Positions 16,856-25,895 of a stretch of 35,462 bases of DNA are shown here, one piece after another. How positions within the stretch are numbered: the first letter of the stretch is position 1; each line of letters begins with the position of its first letter. The stretch is from Okeania sp. SIO1I7 (lineage in GTDB: Bacteria; Cyanobacteriota; Cyanobacteriia; Cyanobacteriales; Microcoleaceae), in the NCBI GenBank assembly GCA_010672585.1, contig JAAHGF010000019.1, forward strand, positions 1 to 35,462, in the 5' to 3' direction. The notes under the pieces were generated by a model. It saw only the letters and a program-made list of their open reading frames with translations, was not told the DNA's origin and did no database searches. A program made the translations under genes and the position numbers.

Positions 16856-17347
16856 ATAACTGATAATTCCGCTTCAGACGAAGCACTAGAGCAAATTGTG
16901 GTCAAAGGTGAACACTGCCAACTCTTAATTGTGTTTCCATTAATTCCGCTTCAAAGGAAGCACTAGAGTTAATAGCTCTTCATTTTGAAGGGCTACCAAT
17001 TTTGTTTCCATTAATTCCGCTTCAAAGGAAGCACTAGAGTTTCTTTGGCCACCATCGCTTGGGATAAAAACACAGGGGAGATTGTTTCCATTAATTCCGC
17101 TTCAAAGGAAGCACTAGAGATAGTTATCATACAAAAGGAAGGCGAGGGCTTTCCTATGGATGTTTCCATTAATTCCGCTTCAAAGGAAGCACTAGAGTCC
17201 CTCCTAGAGGGAGAGCGGATAGAAACCCGAGAAATCGTTTCCATTAATTCCGCTTCAAAGGAAGCACTAGAGCATTTGCCTTGCCAGTGGAATAAATTAA
17301 CATTCAACAATGTTTCCATTAATTCCGCTTCAAAGGAAGCACTAGAG
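16856..17347 (-). CRISPR. CRISPR array, 7 repeats and 6 spacers, no cas genes in the window
   Basis: A 36-bp repeat occurs exactly at 16933-16968, 17004-17039, 17084-17119, 17162-17197, 17237-17272 and 17312-17347, with a diverged copy at 16856-16891. Spacers are 41, 35, 44, 42, 39 and 39 bp and share no similarity. On the minus strand the repeat ends GGAATTAATGGAAAC and contains the inverted pair GCTTC/GAAGC. A GAAAC end is usual for cyanobacterial type III and I-D repeats. The diverged repeat at low coordinates marks the old end, and a leader-like region at 17348-17560 marks the new end, so transcription should be on the minus strand. Variable spacer length fits the same types. Type assignment needs the cas genes. 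Confidence 0.93.
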
Positions 17348-17560
17348 AGTTCGGTTTTGGAACCACGACAGAACAAAGCTTTCAGACCCCCAAATCGACG
17401 CGCCCCTTTGATAAAAAAATCAACAAAGCAATTTTTGCCAAAATGACGACCCTCAAACCCTCTCCTAGCATGGCATCGACGCGGGTCAACGAAAAGTTCA
17501 GGGTTTCAGCGATTCTGGGAGGCGCGTCGATGGGGTACCATGCAAAGATGAAAAACAACC
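17348..17560 (-). promoter_or_regulatory. CRISPR leader
   Basis: This non-coding stretch directly borders the leader end of the array. ATCGACGCGCC at 17394-17404 and GGCGCGTCGAT at 17521-17531 are perfect 11-bp inverted copies, and a third partial copy ATCGACGCG lies at 17475-17483. The stretch has CTGAAACCCTGAAC and GGGTCGTCATTTTGGCAA phrases (read on the minus strand) that I associate with cyanobacterial array leaders. It should hold the array promoter and the signals that direct spacer insertion. The promoter position itself is not resolved. Short frames crossing this region are chance. Confidence 0.6.
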
Positions 17561-17767
17561 TCTTAACCACTCCTAAAATACTAGAAAAGATTAAAAAGTT
17601 ACTGCTATTCATTTGTAAAGGTTCTTTATACCAATCCCCTTACTTTTTATACTAACCTTAAGTATACAAATTGTCAACCCCTTTTTGGAAGTCAGAAGTC
17701 AGAAGCAAGAACTCAGAAGTCAGAAGTTTTTTTAGTTATTAGTTATCAGTACTAACCACCTTTTTCA

Positions 17768-17867
17768 ACTTACCGAATAATTAAGGTAAAAATCCTCTCC
17801 TTTAAACAAGAAGCAAGAAAAGATTTTCCTTTGAGTCAATCCTATCTGTTTTCAAGGAGAGGTAATT
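17768..17867. repeat. Dispersed ~100-bp repeat with inverted ends
   Basis: TTACCGAATAATTAAGGT leads into CCTCTCCTTTAAA, then AGTCAATCCT, and ends TTTTCAAGGAGAGGTAATT. CCTCTCCTT and AAGGAGAGG form an inverted pair. A close copy lies at 21254-21351, inside the element at 21061-21420. Both copies are followed by short AT-rich tandem repeats (TAATAATTAAT here, TATTCATTAT there). The flank 17561-17767 holds only TCAGAAGTCAGAAG phrases. Confidence 0.75.
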
Positions 17868-17900
17868 GATAATTAATAATTAATAATTAATAATTAATAA

Positions 17901-18281
17901 TTAACAATTATCAATTATTGAAAGCGCGTGTTCCTGTAGAACCTCCAAAGGCACAACTTCTAAAGCTTTTTGATGAGTTGCTGACAAAACTACTGGTGGT
18001 GCAACTCCAGAATCTAGAGCTTCTTTCCAACGAGACGCACACAAACACCAGCGATCGCCCGGTTTTAAACCAGGAAAAGAATATTCTGGTCTAGGTGTAC
18101 TCAAATCATTACCACGACGTTTGGTAAATTCCAAAAATTCTGCTGTCACTGCTGCACAAATAACGTGGGAACCAAAATCTGATGGTCCAGTCTGACAAAA
18201 CCCATCCCGATAAAATCCAGTCATGGGAGAAGTACAGCAAACTTCTAGCTTTTCACCTAATACATTTAGTGATTCCATCAT
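17901..18281 (-). CDS. DUF2237 family protein
   Basis: This is a small conserved protein of unknown function, widespread in bacteria. The 126-aa product is near full family length and carries the hallmark segments NVLGEKLEVCCTSPMTGFYR, SHVICAAVTAEFLEF, RGNDLSTPRPEYSFPGL and KPGDRWCLCASRW. Cys15, Cys16, Cys29, Cys42, Cys79 and Cys81 suggest a metal site or disulfides, but this is unproven. There is no signal peptide. It lies between the CRISPR leader and pstS without obvious link to either. The ATGATG start has no strong ribosome site. Confidence 0.92.
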   Translation of the reverse strand: MMESLNVLGEKLEVCCTSPMTGFYRDGFCQTGPSDFGSHVICAAVTAEFLEFTKRRGNDLSTPRPEYSFPGLKPGDRWCLCASRWKEALDSGVAPPVVLSATHQKALEVVPLEVLQEHALSIIDNC

Positions 18282-18446
18282 TTTAAAATAGTTCCGTTCA
18301 ATGCTGAAAATTATTTGGGGTTATAAGACACCGAGAGGCGTATCGAAGACTATCCATAAGCAATTTTCCCTTCTTCTCCCCCCTTTCAAAGGGGGGTTGG
18401 GGGGGATACTTTCAAAGGGAAGTTGGGGGGATGCCTTCTGTTTTTT

Positions 18447-19484
18447 TCAATTACTTGCTACTTGACTTTCAACTTTCTCCATAATTTTTGCTCCTATAGC
18501 CTCTGGAACACGGGTATACTCAAGAGTATTGTTCAAATTTTGACCTTCCTTCAAAACCCAATTGACCATTTTCTTAACTGCAGTTGCTTGAGCTGAAGTC
18601 TCATAATTTGCCTTAATTAATAGCCAAGTAACTCCAACTATGGGGTATCCATCATCAGGGTTAGCTTCGTTAGCAGGAGTAAAGTCTTGATAAAATCTTA
18701 GTCCGGATAATGCAATATTCGCCTCTTCCAGAGTAGGTTCGACAAACCGACCCTGTAGGTTTTCCAGCATTGCTGTTGACAAGTTGTTTTGACGAGCAAA
18801 AGTATCCTGTACATAGCCGATCGCTCCTTCAGTTTCTTTCACTAAAGCAGCTACTCCATCATTTTTGTCACCTTCCAGGGGATTTTTTGGCCAATCAGGT
18901 TTTCTGGATGCACCCACTTCTCGACTAAAAGTTGGACTGGCAGCACTCAAATGCCTGGAGAAAATGAAAGTTGTACCACTACCATCAGCTCTTACCACAG
19001 TTTGAATAGGTAAGTCAGGTAGGTCAACTCCTGGGTTGTCCTGAGCAATTCGGCGATCGTTCCATTTAGTGATTTTACCTGCAAAGATATCTGGCAATAC
19101 TGACTGAGATAGTTTGAGTTCGCTTACTCCGGGCAAATTATAAACTACTGCTACAGCACCTCCTGCGGTAGGTACCATAACTACTCCTTTTGGCATTTGC
19201 TCTATTTCTGCTGCAACTGGTGGCGCATCTGTACCTGCAAAGTCAACTGTATCTGCAATAAAACTCTCAATACCTTTGCCACTACCCACGGAATTGTAAT
19301 TTACTGTAATTCCTGTATCTTCTTTTAGTTGTTGAAAGTAACGCTCATACAAAGGAGCGGGGAATGATGCTCCGGCACCTTCAATAGTTTGGGCGATCGC
19401 TTCACCAACAGTGGCAAGTGAAAGAGTAACTGCTGCAACTGTGGCTGTTAGAGCATTTTGCCAAATAGTTTTTAATAAAACCAT
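18447..19484 (-). CDS. pstS: Periplasmic phosphate-binding protein PstS
   Basis: PstS captures phosphate in the periplasm and delivers it to the PstCAB ABC transporter. The 345-aa product has a signal peptide cleaved after about residue 31 (TVGEAIAQ), then TIEGAGASFPAPLYERYF, GSGKGIESF, VDFAGTDAP and RADGSGTTFIFSRHLS, the loops that hold the phosphate ion. The start is supported by GGAGG seven bases upstream. pstC, pstA and pstB are not in the window, so it is an orphan copy. In cyanobacteria such extra binding proteins (for example SphX) are often phosphate-regulated. It is divergent from the PiT-like permease at 20101, which supports a phosphate role for both. Confidence 0.93.
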   Translation of the reverse strand: MVLLKTIWQNALTATVAAVTLSLATVGEAIAQTIEGAGASFPAPLYERYFQQLKEDTGITVNYNSVGSGKGIESFIADTVDFAGTDAPPVAAEIEQMPKGVVMVPTAGGAVAVVYNLPGVSELKLSQSVLPDIFAGKITKWNDRRIAQDNPGVDLPDLPIQTVVRADGSGTTFIFSRHLSAASPTFSREVGASRKPDWPKNPLEGDKNDGVAALVKETEGAIGYVQDTFARQNNLSTAMLENLQGRFVEPTLEEANIALSGLRFYQDFTPANEANPDDGYPIVGVTWLLIKANYETSAQATAVKKMVNWVLKEGQNLNNTLEYTRVPEAIGAKIMEKVESQVASN

Positions 19485-20100
19485 ATATGAGCCTCCGGAA
19501 AAATCTAATTTTTTATTAAGTTTCTAGTTTATTAATATCTCTAGATAATAACGAGGATAGCAGTTTGAATACAACACACTTTATTTATCTTACTAAATCT
19601 TTATATTACTATATATTAATATTTTTATAGAGACACTATAGACGATAATTTAATTAGATAATCTTCTCAAGATTTTGCCAAAAATTTAATCTATTGTTAA
19701 CTTTAACGTAAGCATTCAGCGGTCAACTATCAGCTATCAGCTTTATTATTTTTAGTGGACAATTTAAGTTCGTTATTCTTGTGCTTCTAGGGTCTGGTAA
19801 CAGGGAACAGAGAAGAAGAAAAAAACGTATCATATAAAAATAATAGTTGCTATATTCTATTCTTTTAAGGAACATATCAATTCTCATAACTAATTCCTGA
19901 TTGCTATATTATATATTTAGTGTTTCTCAAGTTAGTGAGATACAGTTGTTTTTATTTTTTTCTATCCCCTGTTTCTCGAATTACTACTCCCTACTCCCTA
20001 AAAAAAACTAATTTTGTACCTCACCAATATGATGATTGCTATAATTATTAATTATTAATTGTTAATTGTTAATTATTAAATACTCCCTACTCCCTAAAAT
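19485..20100. other. Divergent intergenic region between pstS and the PiT-like gene
   Basis: This 616-bp stretch should contain both promoters. Short TCAGCTATCAGC and GGGAACAG repeat phrases and ACTCCCTACTCCCTA units (about 19983-20000 and 20082-20097) are present. The last of these ends immediately before the permease ATG, so that gene has a repeat in place of a normal leader. GTTAACTTTAACG at about 19695 is loosely like half-sites of a cyanobacterial Pho box but lacks a clear tandem partner, so I do not call it. Confidence 0.55.
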
Positions 20101-21063
20101 ATGAACAGTCAATATATATTTATGTTGGTTGGGTTTCTATTAGCATCATATTCGATTGTAGCTAACGATGCGATGCAAACCCTTGGCACATTTTTAAGTT
20201 CTAATTCTCAGCGTCCTTGGTGGGTATTATGGCTGTTTGTTTGCTCCGTTTTGTTAGGAGTTTTTTTCTATGGCTGGATTACTAATGATGGAGATGTAGC
20301 TTATGGGCGTTTGGCAGAATTTCCTTTTCCTGAAAATTTTAGTTGGATTTATATAGTTCCTCCTTTCGTACTTCTATTTTTAACAAATTGGGGAATTCCT
20401 GTTAGCACCACTTTTCTAATTCTCACAGTTTTTGCCCCTAGTAATCTTACCAGTATGTTGACTAAATCATTTTGTGGCTATGGGTTAGCTTTTGTCACAG
20501 CTATACTTATTTATAAATTCATTACTAAAGCTTTAGAAGAGAATTTTCTCAGTACAACAGACGAAGAACCACCCATTCATTGGGTGATTTTGCAGTGGTC
20601 ATCAACAGCATTTTTGTGGAGCCAATGGTTAATTCAAGACTTGGCAAATATCTTTGCATACTTGCCACGAAATCTTGATGCTTCAATGCTATTTTTTTCC
20701 ATGTTTGTGATGTTAATTTTACACGCAATTATCTTTTACAGAAATGGTGGTGCAATTCAACATATAGTTACCAGTAAAACTAATACTCAAGATATTCGTT
20801 CGGCAACAATTGTAGATTTTATTTATGGATTAATCTTATTATTATTTAAGGAATTGAGCAAAATGCCGATGAGTACAACTTGGGTATTTATAGGTCTTTT
20901 AGCAGGAAGAGAAATAGCAATAGCTCACAATTTCCAAAACCGTGAAATGAAAGATGTAGGTAAGATTATTTTTAGTGACGCTTTCAAAGCTTTTGTTGGT
21001 TTAGCGGTTAGTATTGTTATTGCCTTTGGACTTCCTTTTCTAGAAAAAATGATGAGTAATTAG
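20101..21063 (+). CDS. PiT-like (Pho4-family-related) inorganic phosphate permease
   Basis: PiT proteins are single-component phosphate symporters of the cell membrane. The 320-aa product has about eight to ten hydrophobic segments and two PiT-like half signatures. The first half has ANDAMQTLGT (21-30) and GIPVSTTFLI (98-107). The second half has QDLANIFAYL (179-188) and KMPMSTTWVFIGLLAGRE (254-271). They correspond to GANDVANAMGT and GLPVSTTH in classical PiT, so the internal duplication is preserved. Differences (Phe/Trp in place of His after PVSTT) place it in a divergent subgroup, and transport of another anion is possible. The stop TAG is the first three bases of the element at 21061. 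No Shine-Dalgarno sequence is seen. Divergence from pstS supports the phosphate role. Confidence 0.75.
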   Translation: MNSQYIFMLVGFLLASYSIVANDAMQTLGTFLSSNSQRPWWVLWLFVCSVLLGVFFYGWITNDGDVAYGRLAEFPFPENFSWIYIVPPFVLLFLTNWGIPVSTTFLILTVFAPSNLTSMLTKSFCGYGLAFVTAILIYKFITKALEENFLSTTDEEPPIHWVILQWSSTAFLWSQWLIQDLANIFAYLPRNLDASMLFFSMFVMLILHAIIFYRNGGAIQHIVTSKTNTQDIRSATIVDFIYGLILLLFKELSKMPMSTTWVFIGLLAGREIAIAHNFQNREMKDVGKIIFSDAFKAFVGLAVSIVIAFGLPFLEKMMSN

Positions 21064-21420
21064 GGTTTGCTGAATAAAGCTTTTTGGTAGTGTTAGGAGA
21101 CAGGAGAAATGAGAAATGAGAATGAGCGAGGAGGTAGGAGCTAAGTTTTGTTCCTCAATTTTTCTGTCCGAAGGTTTGCCTTTTATACTAACATGCATGA
21201 GGGTTTTAGACTAAAATAAGCGCACCCCTTGGGAATTAAATAAGGCTCAAACCTTTACCGAATAATTAAGGTTTAAAGCCTCTCCTTTAAAGGAGAAAAA
21301 AGAAAAAATTATCCTTTTAGTCAATCCTCTTCTTTTCAAGGAGAGGTAATTATTCATTATTCATTATTCATTATTCATTGTTGAACTATCAATGCTTTTA
21401 GATTTAATCAGCAAGCACTA
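21061..21420. mobile_element. MITE-like element, TAGGGTTTGCTGAATAAA end, abutting the permease gene
   Basis: The left end TAGGGTTTGCTGAATAAAGC and the inward-read right end TAGTGCTTGCTGATTAAATC match at about 16 of 20 positions. The right 35 bases are nearly identical to the left end of 3854-4133. The interior contains GAGAAATGAGAA phrases, a copy of the 100-bp dispersed repeat (21254-21351) and TATTCATTAT units, so it looks composite. The first three bases are the permease stop codon. The region 21421-21888 that follows has a GGGAATAGG minisatellite and no gene. Confidence 0.55.
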
Positions 21421-21888
21421 ATTAAGTTATGGCTATGGCAGGGAATAGGGAACAAGGAACAGGGAATAGGAAATAGGGAATAGCGGTTCGACCCCGCAGG
21501 TTGTGGCAATAAGTCGGAACGAAGCGCCACCAGGTCGCACTTGAGTCGGAAGTTTCGCTAGCAAAATAATCTCAGATTTCCTGCGCAAAATTTTGATAAC
21601 CTATCCAAATGTGAAATCATCAGCGTAACACACCGAAAATTCAAATCTAGATGGTGCGTTAATTAAATATAACTCACCCTACTGGACTGACACTTAATAA
21701 AATCTTAATTTTGACTTTTGACTTTTGACTTATAACTTCCGTGAAACGGTATTGCTACTGACTACTTCACTAGGGTTATAGTAAACTGGCAGTTTATTGT
21801 AATTAAGTTTCAGGAATGCCCCAACTATCTAGTGTTGAGCATTAAACTAATACATTAAACCAAAAATGGCCGTGAGGAGTTGAATAAT

Positions 21889-22713
21889 ATGAATAGACCT
21901 GAAGATAAAGATGCCTTATGTATACTAAAAGAAACAAGTCGTACTTTTTATATTCCTATTAGTGAATTACCATCTGGGCTAAAAGAGGCAGTTACATCGG
22001 CCTATCTTTGTATGCGTGCCATTGATGAAATTGAGGATCATCCAGATTTAGATAGCTTTACAAAGGCAAAATTGTTGCGAAAGATTAGTTTACTTTTACA
22101 GGAAGGAGTTGACCATTCAAGTTTCCAAAATTTTTCAGCCAAGTTAGACTTTAATATTACTCACCTACCAGAAGTAACTCAAAGAGTAGGAGAATGGGCA
22201 ATATTGGCTTCAGAGACAATAGCGCCCAGGATTTGGGATGTAACTGCAGCAATGGCAGACCGGATGGCTTATTGGGCTGAAAATAATTGGGCAATTCACA
22301 CAGAATCAGATTTAGACCGCTATACTTTTAGTGTGGCTGGTGCAGTGGGACTATTACTTTCCGATTTATGGAGTTGGTACGATAATACTAAGACTAATCG
22401 TACTGAAGCAATTGGGTTTGGGCGAGGTCTACAGGCGGTGAATATTCTCCGCAACCATACAGAAGATTTAGTCAGGGGCGTAGATTTTTTTCCTGATAAT
22501 TGGACTGCCGAAGATATGCAAACTTATGCCCAACGTAATCTTTTATTAGCTGACTCTTATACTAACTCTCTTCCTCCAGGACCTGCTCGAAATTTTTGCC
22601 AAATTCCTCTGACTCTTGCTCATGCTACTCTGGATATTTTAACTATGGGGCAAGAAAAGTTGAGTCGTTCGGAAGTGATGGAATTAATTTCACGCTGCAA
22701 TAGTTCTGCATAG
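21889..22713 (+). CDS. Squalene/phytoene synthase family protein
   Basis: Family members join two prenyl diphosphates head to head to make squalene, phytoene or related terpenes. From the ATG at 21889 the product is 274 aa. This start is chosen because GAGGAG lies nine bases upstream, whereas an in-frame TTG at 21880 touches it. Signatures are SRTFY (17-21), the first Asp-rich motif DEIED (46-50) and the second motif region NILRNHTEDLVRG. There the usual DxxxD reads N189-H-T-E-D193, so the first Asp is Asn. The rest of the fold (ADRMAYW, YTFSVAGAVG) is intact. Product cannot be decided. The altered motif suggests another substrate, or loss of the first condensation step. No carotenoid or hopanoid gene is adjacent. 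A GCAGAAG repeat follows the stop. Confidence 0.85.
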   Translation: MNRPEDKDALCILKETSRTFYIPISELPSGLKEAVTSAYLCMRAIDEIEDHPDLDSFTKAKLLRKISLLLQEGVDHSSFQNFSAKLDFNITHLPEVTQRVGEWAILASETIAPRIWDVTAAMADRMAYWAENNWAIHTESDLDRYTFSVAGAVGLLLSDLWSWYDNTKTNRTEAIGFGRGLQAVNILRNHTEDLVRGVDFFPDNWTAEDMQTYAQRNLLLADSYTNSLPPGPARNFCQIPLTLAHATLDILTMGQEKLSRSEVMELISRCNSSA

Positions 22714-22748
22714 CAGAAGGCAGAAGGAAGAAGGAGGAAGAAGAAAAA

Positions 22749-23182
22749 GGCGTTGCTGAATTGAAGTATGAATGTGCGATTTTTTGGTTCTCGCCTTCGC
22801 CCCCGCGCATCCCCCGTTCAACAAAAAGCGCAGCATCCTTTGGCTTCCCATCGTTCAAAAGCGAAGCATCCTCTGGCTTCCCCATCGTTCAAAAGCGAAG
22901 CATCCTCTGGCTTCCCCATCGTTCAAAAGCGAAGCATCCTCTGGCTTCCCCCTTCCCAAGGGGGACGGGAGAGGGATTTCCAAGGGGGACGGGAGAGGGA
23001 TTTCCAAGGGGGACGGGAGAGGGATTTCCAAGGGGGACGGGAGAGGGATTTCCAAGGGGGACGGGAGGGGGATTTCCAAGGGGGACGGGAGGGGGATTAA
23101 TAAAGGGGAACTTTTAGAGTTTTATTCCCCCCAAATTTGGCTTGCTCGGGGGGCTTGCATCATACACAGAATCAGCAACGCC
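22749..23182. mobile_element. GGCGTTGCTGA element enlarged by two minisatellites
   Basis: The left end GGCGTTGCTGAATTGAAGTA and the inward-read right end GGCGTTGCTGATTCTGTGTA identify this as the 434-bp member of the family also seen at 26617-26765 and 32552-32705. In the middle are two tandem arrays. The first has four units of 34-37 bp, starting CGTTCAA at 22815, 22852, 22886 and 22920. The second has six exact-length 24-bp units starting CAAGGGGGACGGGAG at 22957, 22981, 23005, 23029, 23053 and 23077. Frames through these arrays stay open because 24 is divisible by three; they are not genes. The flank 23183-23417 holds no gene. Confidence 0.8.
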
Positions 23183-23417
23183 AAGAAAAAATATTGCGTT
23201 GTCTAATTTTTAAGCTTTCGATCTGTCCTAACCTTTCCTTCGACTGCTATACAGTAGATTAAGTGAAGTTCCATGGAACATCCCTAGAGGTTAACAAGCT
23301 ATCAGCGCTTCCCTGCGGGATGCTACGCAAACAGCTAAAATCGTCGGGTTCGATGTCCTACCCCCATCATACACCTTGAGAGCTGACCGCTGAGGTGCTA
23401 AGATACTGACTGCTATT

Positions 23418-25895
23418 TTAAGATTTGCTATAAGCAAATTCTGGAAGTTGTTCTTTAGCAGCTCCAGCAGATGTAACTTTTACCTCTCCATTTTCATCTA
23501 AATCTACATAAACATTTTCACCATTCTGAATTTGACCAGCTAATAATGCTTCTGCCAAAGCATCCTCTAACAAATGCATAATTGCACGACGCAGGGGTCT
23601 GGCACCATAACTAGGGTCAAATCCATCCTTAATTAAGCGCTCCTTAAAACTGTCACTGAGTGTTAGAGTCATATTTCGTTCGCCCAAACGACTGAATACT
23701 TCCCGCAGCATAATTTCTGCAATTTCTTTAACCTCATCCTTATTCAACTGACGGAAGACAATAATTTCATCCAGTCGGTTGAGAAATTCTGGGCGGAAAT
23801 ACTGCTTGAGTTCCTCATTGACTAAATTGCGGATACGGTTATATTGAGCTTCTTCTTTATCCTCAGCAAACTCAAAACCTAAACCACCGCCACCTTTTTC
23901 AATGACCTTGGAACCAATATTAGAAGTCATAATGATTAAGGTATTTTTGAAGCTGACTACCCGTCCTTTAGCATCAGTGAGACGACCATCCTCCAAGACT
24001 TGCAACAAGAGATTAAATACATCTGGATGAGCTTTTTCAATCTCATCAAATAGTACCACGGTATAAGGGCGACGACGAACTGCTTCAGTAAGTTGTCCAC
24101 CTTCATCATAACCAACAAATCCTGGAGGTGAACCAATTAGTTTAGAAACTGTATGACGTTCCATGTATTCTGACATATCTAGTCGAATCATGGCTTCCTC
24201 AGAACCGAAGAAATAAGCAGCTAATGCTTTTGTCAGTTCGGTCTTACCAACACCAGTTGGACCGGAGAAGATGAAACTAGCAATGGGTCGGTTGGGGTTC
24301 TTCAGACCAACACGAGCACGACGCAAGGCACGAGATACTGCTTTAACTGCATCTTCTTGACCAATGAGACGTTGGTGCAGAGTGTCTTCCATGTGTAGCA
24401 GTTTCTCAGATTCAGATTCTGTCAACTTACTTACAGGTACTCCCGTCCAAGATGCAACAATATGAGCAATATCATCTTCTGTCACCACAGGAGTAACCTT
24501 GGTTTTTTCTTCTTGTCTATCGGTATCGCTCTGTTCAATCTGTGCTTGAATTTCCAGTTCGCGATCGCGCAATTGACTAGCTTGCTCAAAATCTTGTGCG
24601 CGAATAGCTTCTTCTTTATCTTTTGTCACTTGTGAGATTTCTCGCCTCATATCCTTCAACTCTGGTGAAAGCATAGAGTTTTTGACCCTAACACGAGATC
24701 CTGCTTCGTCTATCAAATCAATTGCTTTATCTGGTAAGAAGCGATCACTAATATATTGGTCTGATAATTTAGCTGCTGCGGTCAAAGCTTCATCAGAAAT
24801 AATTAACTTGTGGTGTTGTTCGTAAGCAGAGCGTACACCATACAGAATTTCAATTGTTTCCTCCACACTAGGTTCGCCCACTTTCACAGGTTGGAAACGA
24901 CGTTCGAGAGCAGCATCCCGTTCAATATGCTTGCGATATTCATCCAGAGTAGTCGCCCCAATACACTGTACTTCACCTCTGGCCAAAGCTGGTTTGAGAA
25001 TATTAGCAGCATCCATACTACCTTCTATGGCACCAGCACCCACAACGGTATGAATTTCATCAATTACCAGGATAATATTGCCATTAGAGCGGACTTCATC
25101 CATAATCTTTTTCAGTCGTTCCTCAAATTCTCCTCGGAACCTAGTACCAGCAATTAAGGAACCGATATTCAGACTTACCACCTGTTTATTTTGCAGAAGA
25201 TCCGGAACATCTTGGTTAACGATACGTTGAGCTAATCCCTCAGCGATCGCTGTTTTTCCGACCCCTGGTTCGCCAAGAAGGACAGGATTATTTTTTGTTC
25301 TCCGGCCCAAGATTTGAATCATCCGTTCAATTTCTTTTTCCCGGCCAACAACTGGGTCGATTTTACCCTCTGCTGCTAATTTTGTCAGGTCTGTACCAAA
25401 TTCCTCTAGAGTTACAGCTTTCTTATTCCCAGAATTAGAGCTTCCAGGAGAAACTGCAGCAACTTCTCCAAGGGAGCGAATTATCTGAGTCCGAATTTTG
25501 CTTCTATCAACTCCCAAATTGTCCAATACTTTAGCAGCGACTCCTTCAGAATCTTGCAACAATGCCAGTAGCAAATGTTCTGTACCGATATAGTTATGGT
25601 CTAGTTTTCTTGCTTCTTCCAAGGATACTTCCAACATCCGTTTTACCCTAGGAGTAAAAGGAATTTCTGCAGGAGTAAACCCAGACCCACGGCCAATTAT
25701 TTGTTCGACTTCGTTCCGAGCATCTTTGAGATTTACATCATATTCTTTGAGAACTTTAGCCGCAATACCTGTACCTTCACTAATCAAACCCAGGAGGATT
25801 TGCTCTGTACCCACAAAGTTATGTCCAAGGCGACGGGCTTCTTCCTGGGCCAACATAATCACTTTGATTGATTGCTCTGTAAAACGTTCAAACAT
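23418..25895 (-). CDS. clpC: ATP-dependent Clp protease chaperone subunit ClpC
   Basis: ClpC is an AAA+ unfoldase that feeds proteins to ClpP-type proteases and is essential in cyanobacteria. The 825-aa product is full length. It has a duplicated Clp N-domain (1-145, [19 protein letters not shown]), a first ATPase domain with Walker A GEPGVGKT (208-215) and Walker B ILVIDEIH, and a UVR motif in the middle domain ([20 protein letters not shown]). The second ATPase domain has Walker [10 protein letters not shown], pore loop GFVGYDEGG and Walker [16 protein letters not shown]. The UVR-containing middle domain separates it from ClpA and ClpB. It stands alone. The upstream 1.1 kb has no gene, so it probably has its own promoter. 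Confidence 0.98.
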   Translation of the reverse strand: MFERFTEQSIKVIMLAQEEARRLGHNFVGTEQILLGLISEGTGIAAKVLKEYDVNLKDARNEVEQIIGRGSGFTPAEIPFTPRVKRMLEVSLEEARKLDHNYIGTEHLLLALLQDSEGVAAKVLDNLGVDRSKIRTQIIRSLGEVAAVSPGSSNSGNKKAVTLEEFGTDLTKLAAEGKIDPVVGREKEIERMIQILGRRTKNNPVLLGEPGVGKTAIAEGLAQRIVNQDVPDLLQNKQVVSLNIGSLIAGTRFRGEFEERLKKIMDEVRSNGNIILVIDEIHTVVGAGAIEGSMDAANILKPALARGEVQCIGATTLDEYRKHIERDAALERRFQPVKVGEPSVEETIEILYGVRSAYEQHHKLIISDEALTAAAKLSDQYISDRFLPDKAIDLIDEAGSRVRVKNSMLSPELKDMRREISQVTKDKEEAIRAQDFEQASQLRDRELEIQAQIEQSDTDRQEEKTKVTPVVTEDDIAHIVASWTGVPVSKLTESESEKLLHMEDTLHQRLIGQEDAVKAVSRALRRARVGLKNPNRPIASFIFSGPTGVGKTELTKALAAYFFGSEEAMIRLDMSEYMERHTVSKLIGSPPGFVGYDEGGQLTEAVRRRPYTVVLFDEIEKAHPDVFNLLLQVLEDGRLTDAKGRVVSFKNTLIIMTSNIGSKVIEKGGGGLGFEFAEDKEEAQYNRIRNLVNEELKQYFRPEFLNRLDEIIVFRQLNKDEVKEIAEIMLREVFSRLGERNMTLTLSDSFKERLIKDGFDPSYGARPLRRAIMHLLEDALAEALLAGQIQNGENVYVDLDENGEVKVTSAGAAKEQLPEFAYSKS

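Noticed and set aside
17011-17446. Long open frames on both strands with repeated SINSASKEALE-like or SSASFEAELMET-like peptides
   Set aside because: They are the CRISPR repeats read as protein. The 36-bp repeat and several spacers are multiples of three, which keeps the frames open.
19690-19705. GTTAACTTTAACG as a Pho box upstream of pstS
   Set aside because: Only loosely like the tandem CTTAACCT pattern, with no properly spaced second half-site.
22761-23206. Overlapping frames in several phases with repeated FPRGTGEG, KGDGRGIS and LPSPLEIP peptides
   Set aside because: They come from the 24-bp minisatellite inside an inverted-repeat element; being open in several phases at once is a repeat artefact.
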